Source: Donghicola tyrosinivorans
GTDB lineage: Bacteria > Pseudomonadota > Alphaproteobacteria > Rhodobacterales > Rhodobacteraceae
Assembly: GCF_003003355.1 (NCBI RefSeq)
Contig: NZ_PVTQ01000006.1
Location: 166,517 to 230,516, forward strand
Length of the DNA: 64,000 nucleotides
Reading direction: 5' to 3'
Shown here: one piece after another, positions 63,938 through 64,000 of the stretch
Layout: every line of letters begins with the position of its first letter
Numbering within the stretch: the first letter of the stretch is position 1
Notes under the pieces: model-generated
What the model was told of the DNA's origin: nothing
Seen by the model: the letters and a program-made list of their open reading frames with translations, nothing else
The model's database searches: none
Program-made: the position numbers and the translations under genes

Positions 63938-64000
63938 CTATCTTAGGTTCATCATCTCTTCTCTGAAGGCTTCAGTGGGCGTGCGCCAGCCGAGGCACTT
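63938..64000 (-). CDS. IS30-family transposase, C-terminal end (partial, runs off right edge)
   Basis: The minus strand reads KCLGWRTPTEAFREEMMNLR and a TAG stop at 63938-63940. The LGWRTPTEAF block is the usual C-terminus of IS30 transposases. The rest lies beyond the window. The IS end must lie a little left of 63938, inside tnsC. Confidence 0.7.
   Translation of the reverse strand, partial: KCLGWRTPTEAFREEMMNLR

Overview
The window reads as a chromosomal segment of a marine alphaproteobacterium of the Rhodobacterales (Roseobacter-like). I infer this from the GC-rich core, the dppABCDF operon, the pssA-psd pair, the RTX/type I-secreted protein, the flagellin, the Wzx/Wzy-type exopolysaccharide locus and the GC-rich intergenic repeat. 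All assignments come from reading the sequence; no database was searched.

Core part (1-42.9 kb). A PhnCDE-type ABC importer (cut by the left edge) is followed by phosphoglucomutase, a small P-loop sugar/nucleoside kinase, a TPR-methyltransferase, and an aldose-dehydrogenase-like SDR with its own LacI-type operator. Next come a complete dppABCDF dipeptide importer with an 18-bp perfect palindrome upstream, a soluble PAS-chemoreceptor, and dgoK-dgoA of the De Ley-Doudoroff pathway behind a 17-codon upstream ORF. Then follow a large RTX protein with a serralysin fold that has lost its zinc ligands, pssA-psd, a DapA-family lyase and a flagellin. A divergent copZ/copA pair follows; both of its promoters have the 19-bp spacer and dyad of MerR/CueR-controlled promoters. 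From 29.1 to 42.7 kb lies an exopolysaccharide locus: flippase, secreted glycosidase, Wzz-type chain-length protein, deacetylase, polymerase/ligase, three glycosyltransferases, sulfotransferase, GNAT and initiating sugar transferase. Its content suggests a sulfated, partly deacetylated polymer.

Accessory part (42.9-64 kb). A 5' tRNA fragment and an intact tRNA-Arg(UCU) mark the boundary. Beyond it are remnants of IS110, IS21, IS5 and IS3, an intact IS1182, dispersed degenerate repeats, and lower-GC genes. Notable genes are a periplasmic TolA-C-like protein, a SIR2-STAND protein resembling Avs5-type antiphage defence, an Abi/HEPN protein, a second HEPN-like protein and a winged-helix protein. 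At the right end sits a Tn7-like module: tnsA-tnsB-tnsC read rightward, and leftward from the same 0.94-kb spacer come an HsdM/HsdS-like fusion with ruined methyltransferase motifs and, further on, a tniQ gene behind a 17-bp palindrome. tnsB keeps a D-35-E triad, TnsA appears to have Lys replaced by Arg, and tnsC is cut by an IS30-family element at the window edge.

The most unusual candidates are this Tn7-like/TniQ/pseudo-methyltransferase neighbourhood, the SIR2-STAND gene and the zinc-less serralysin.
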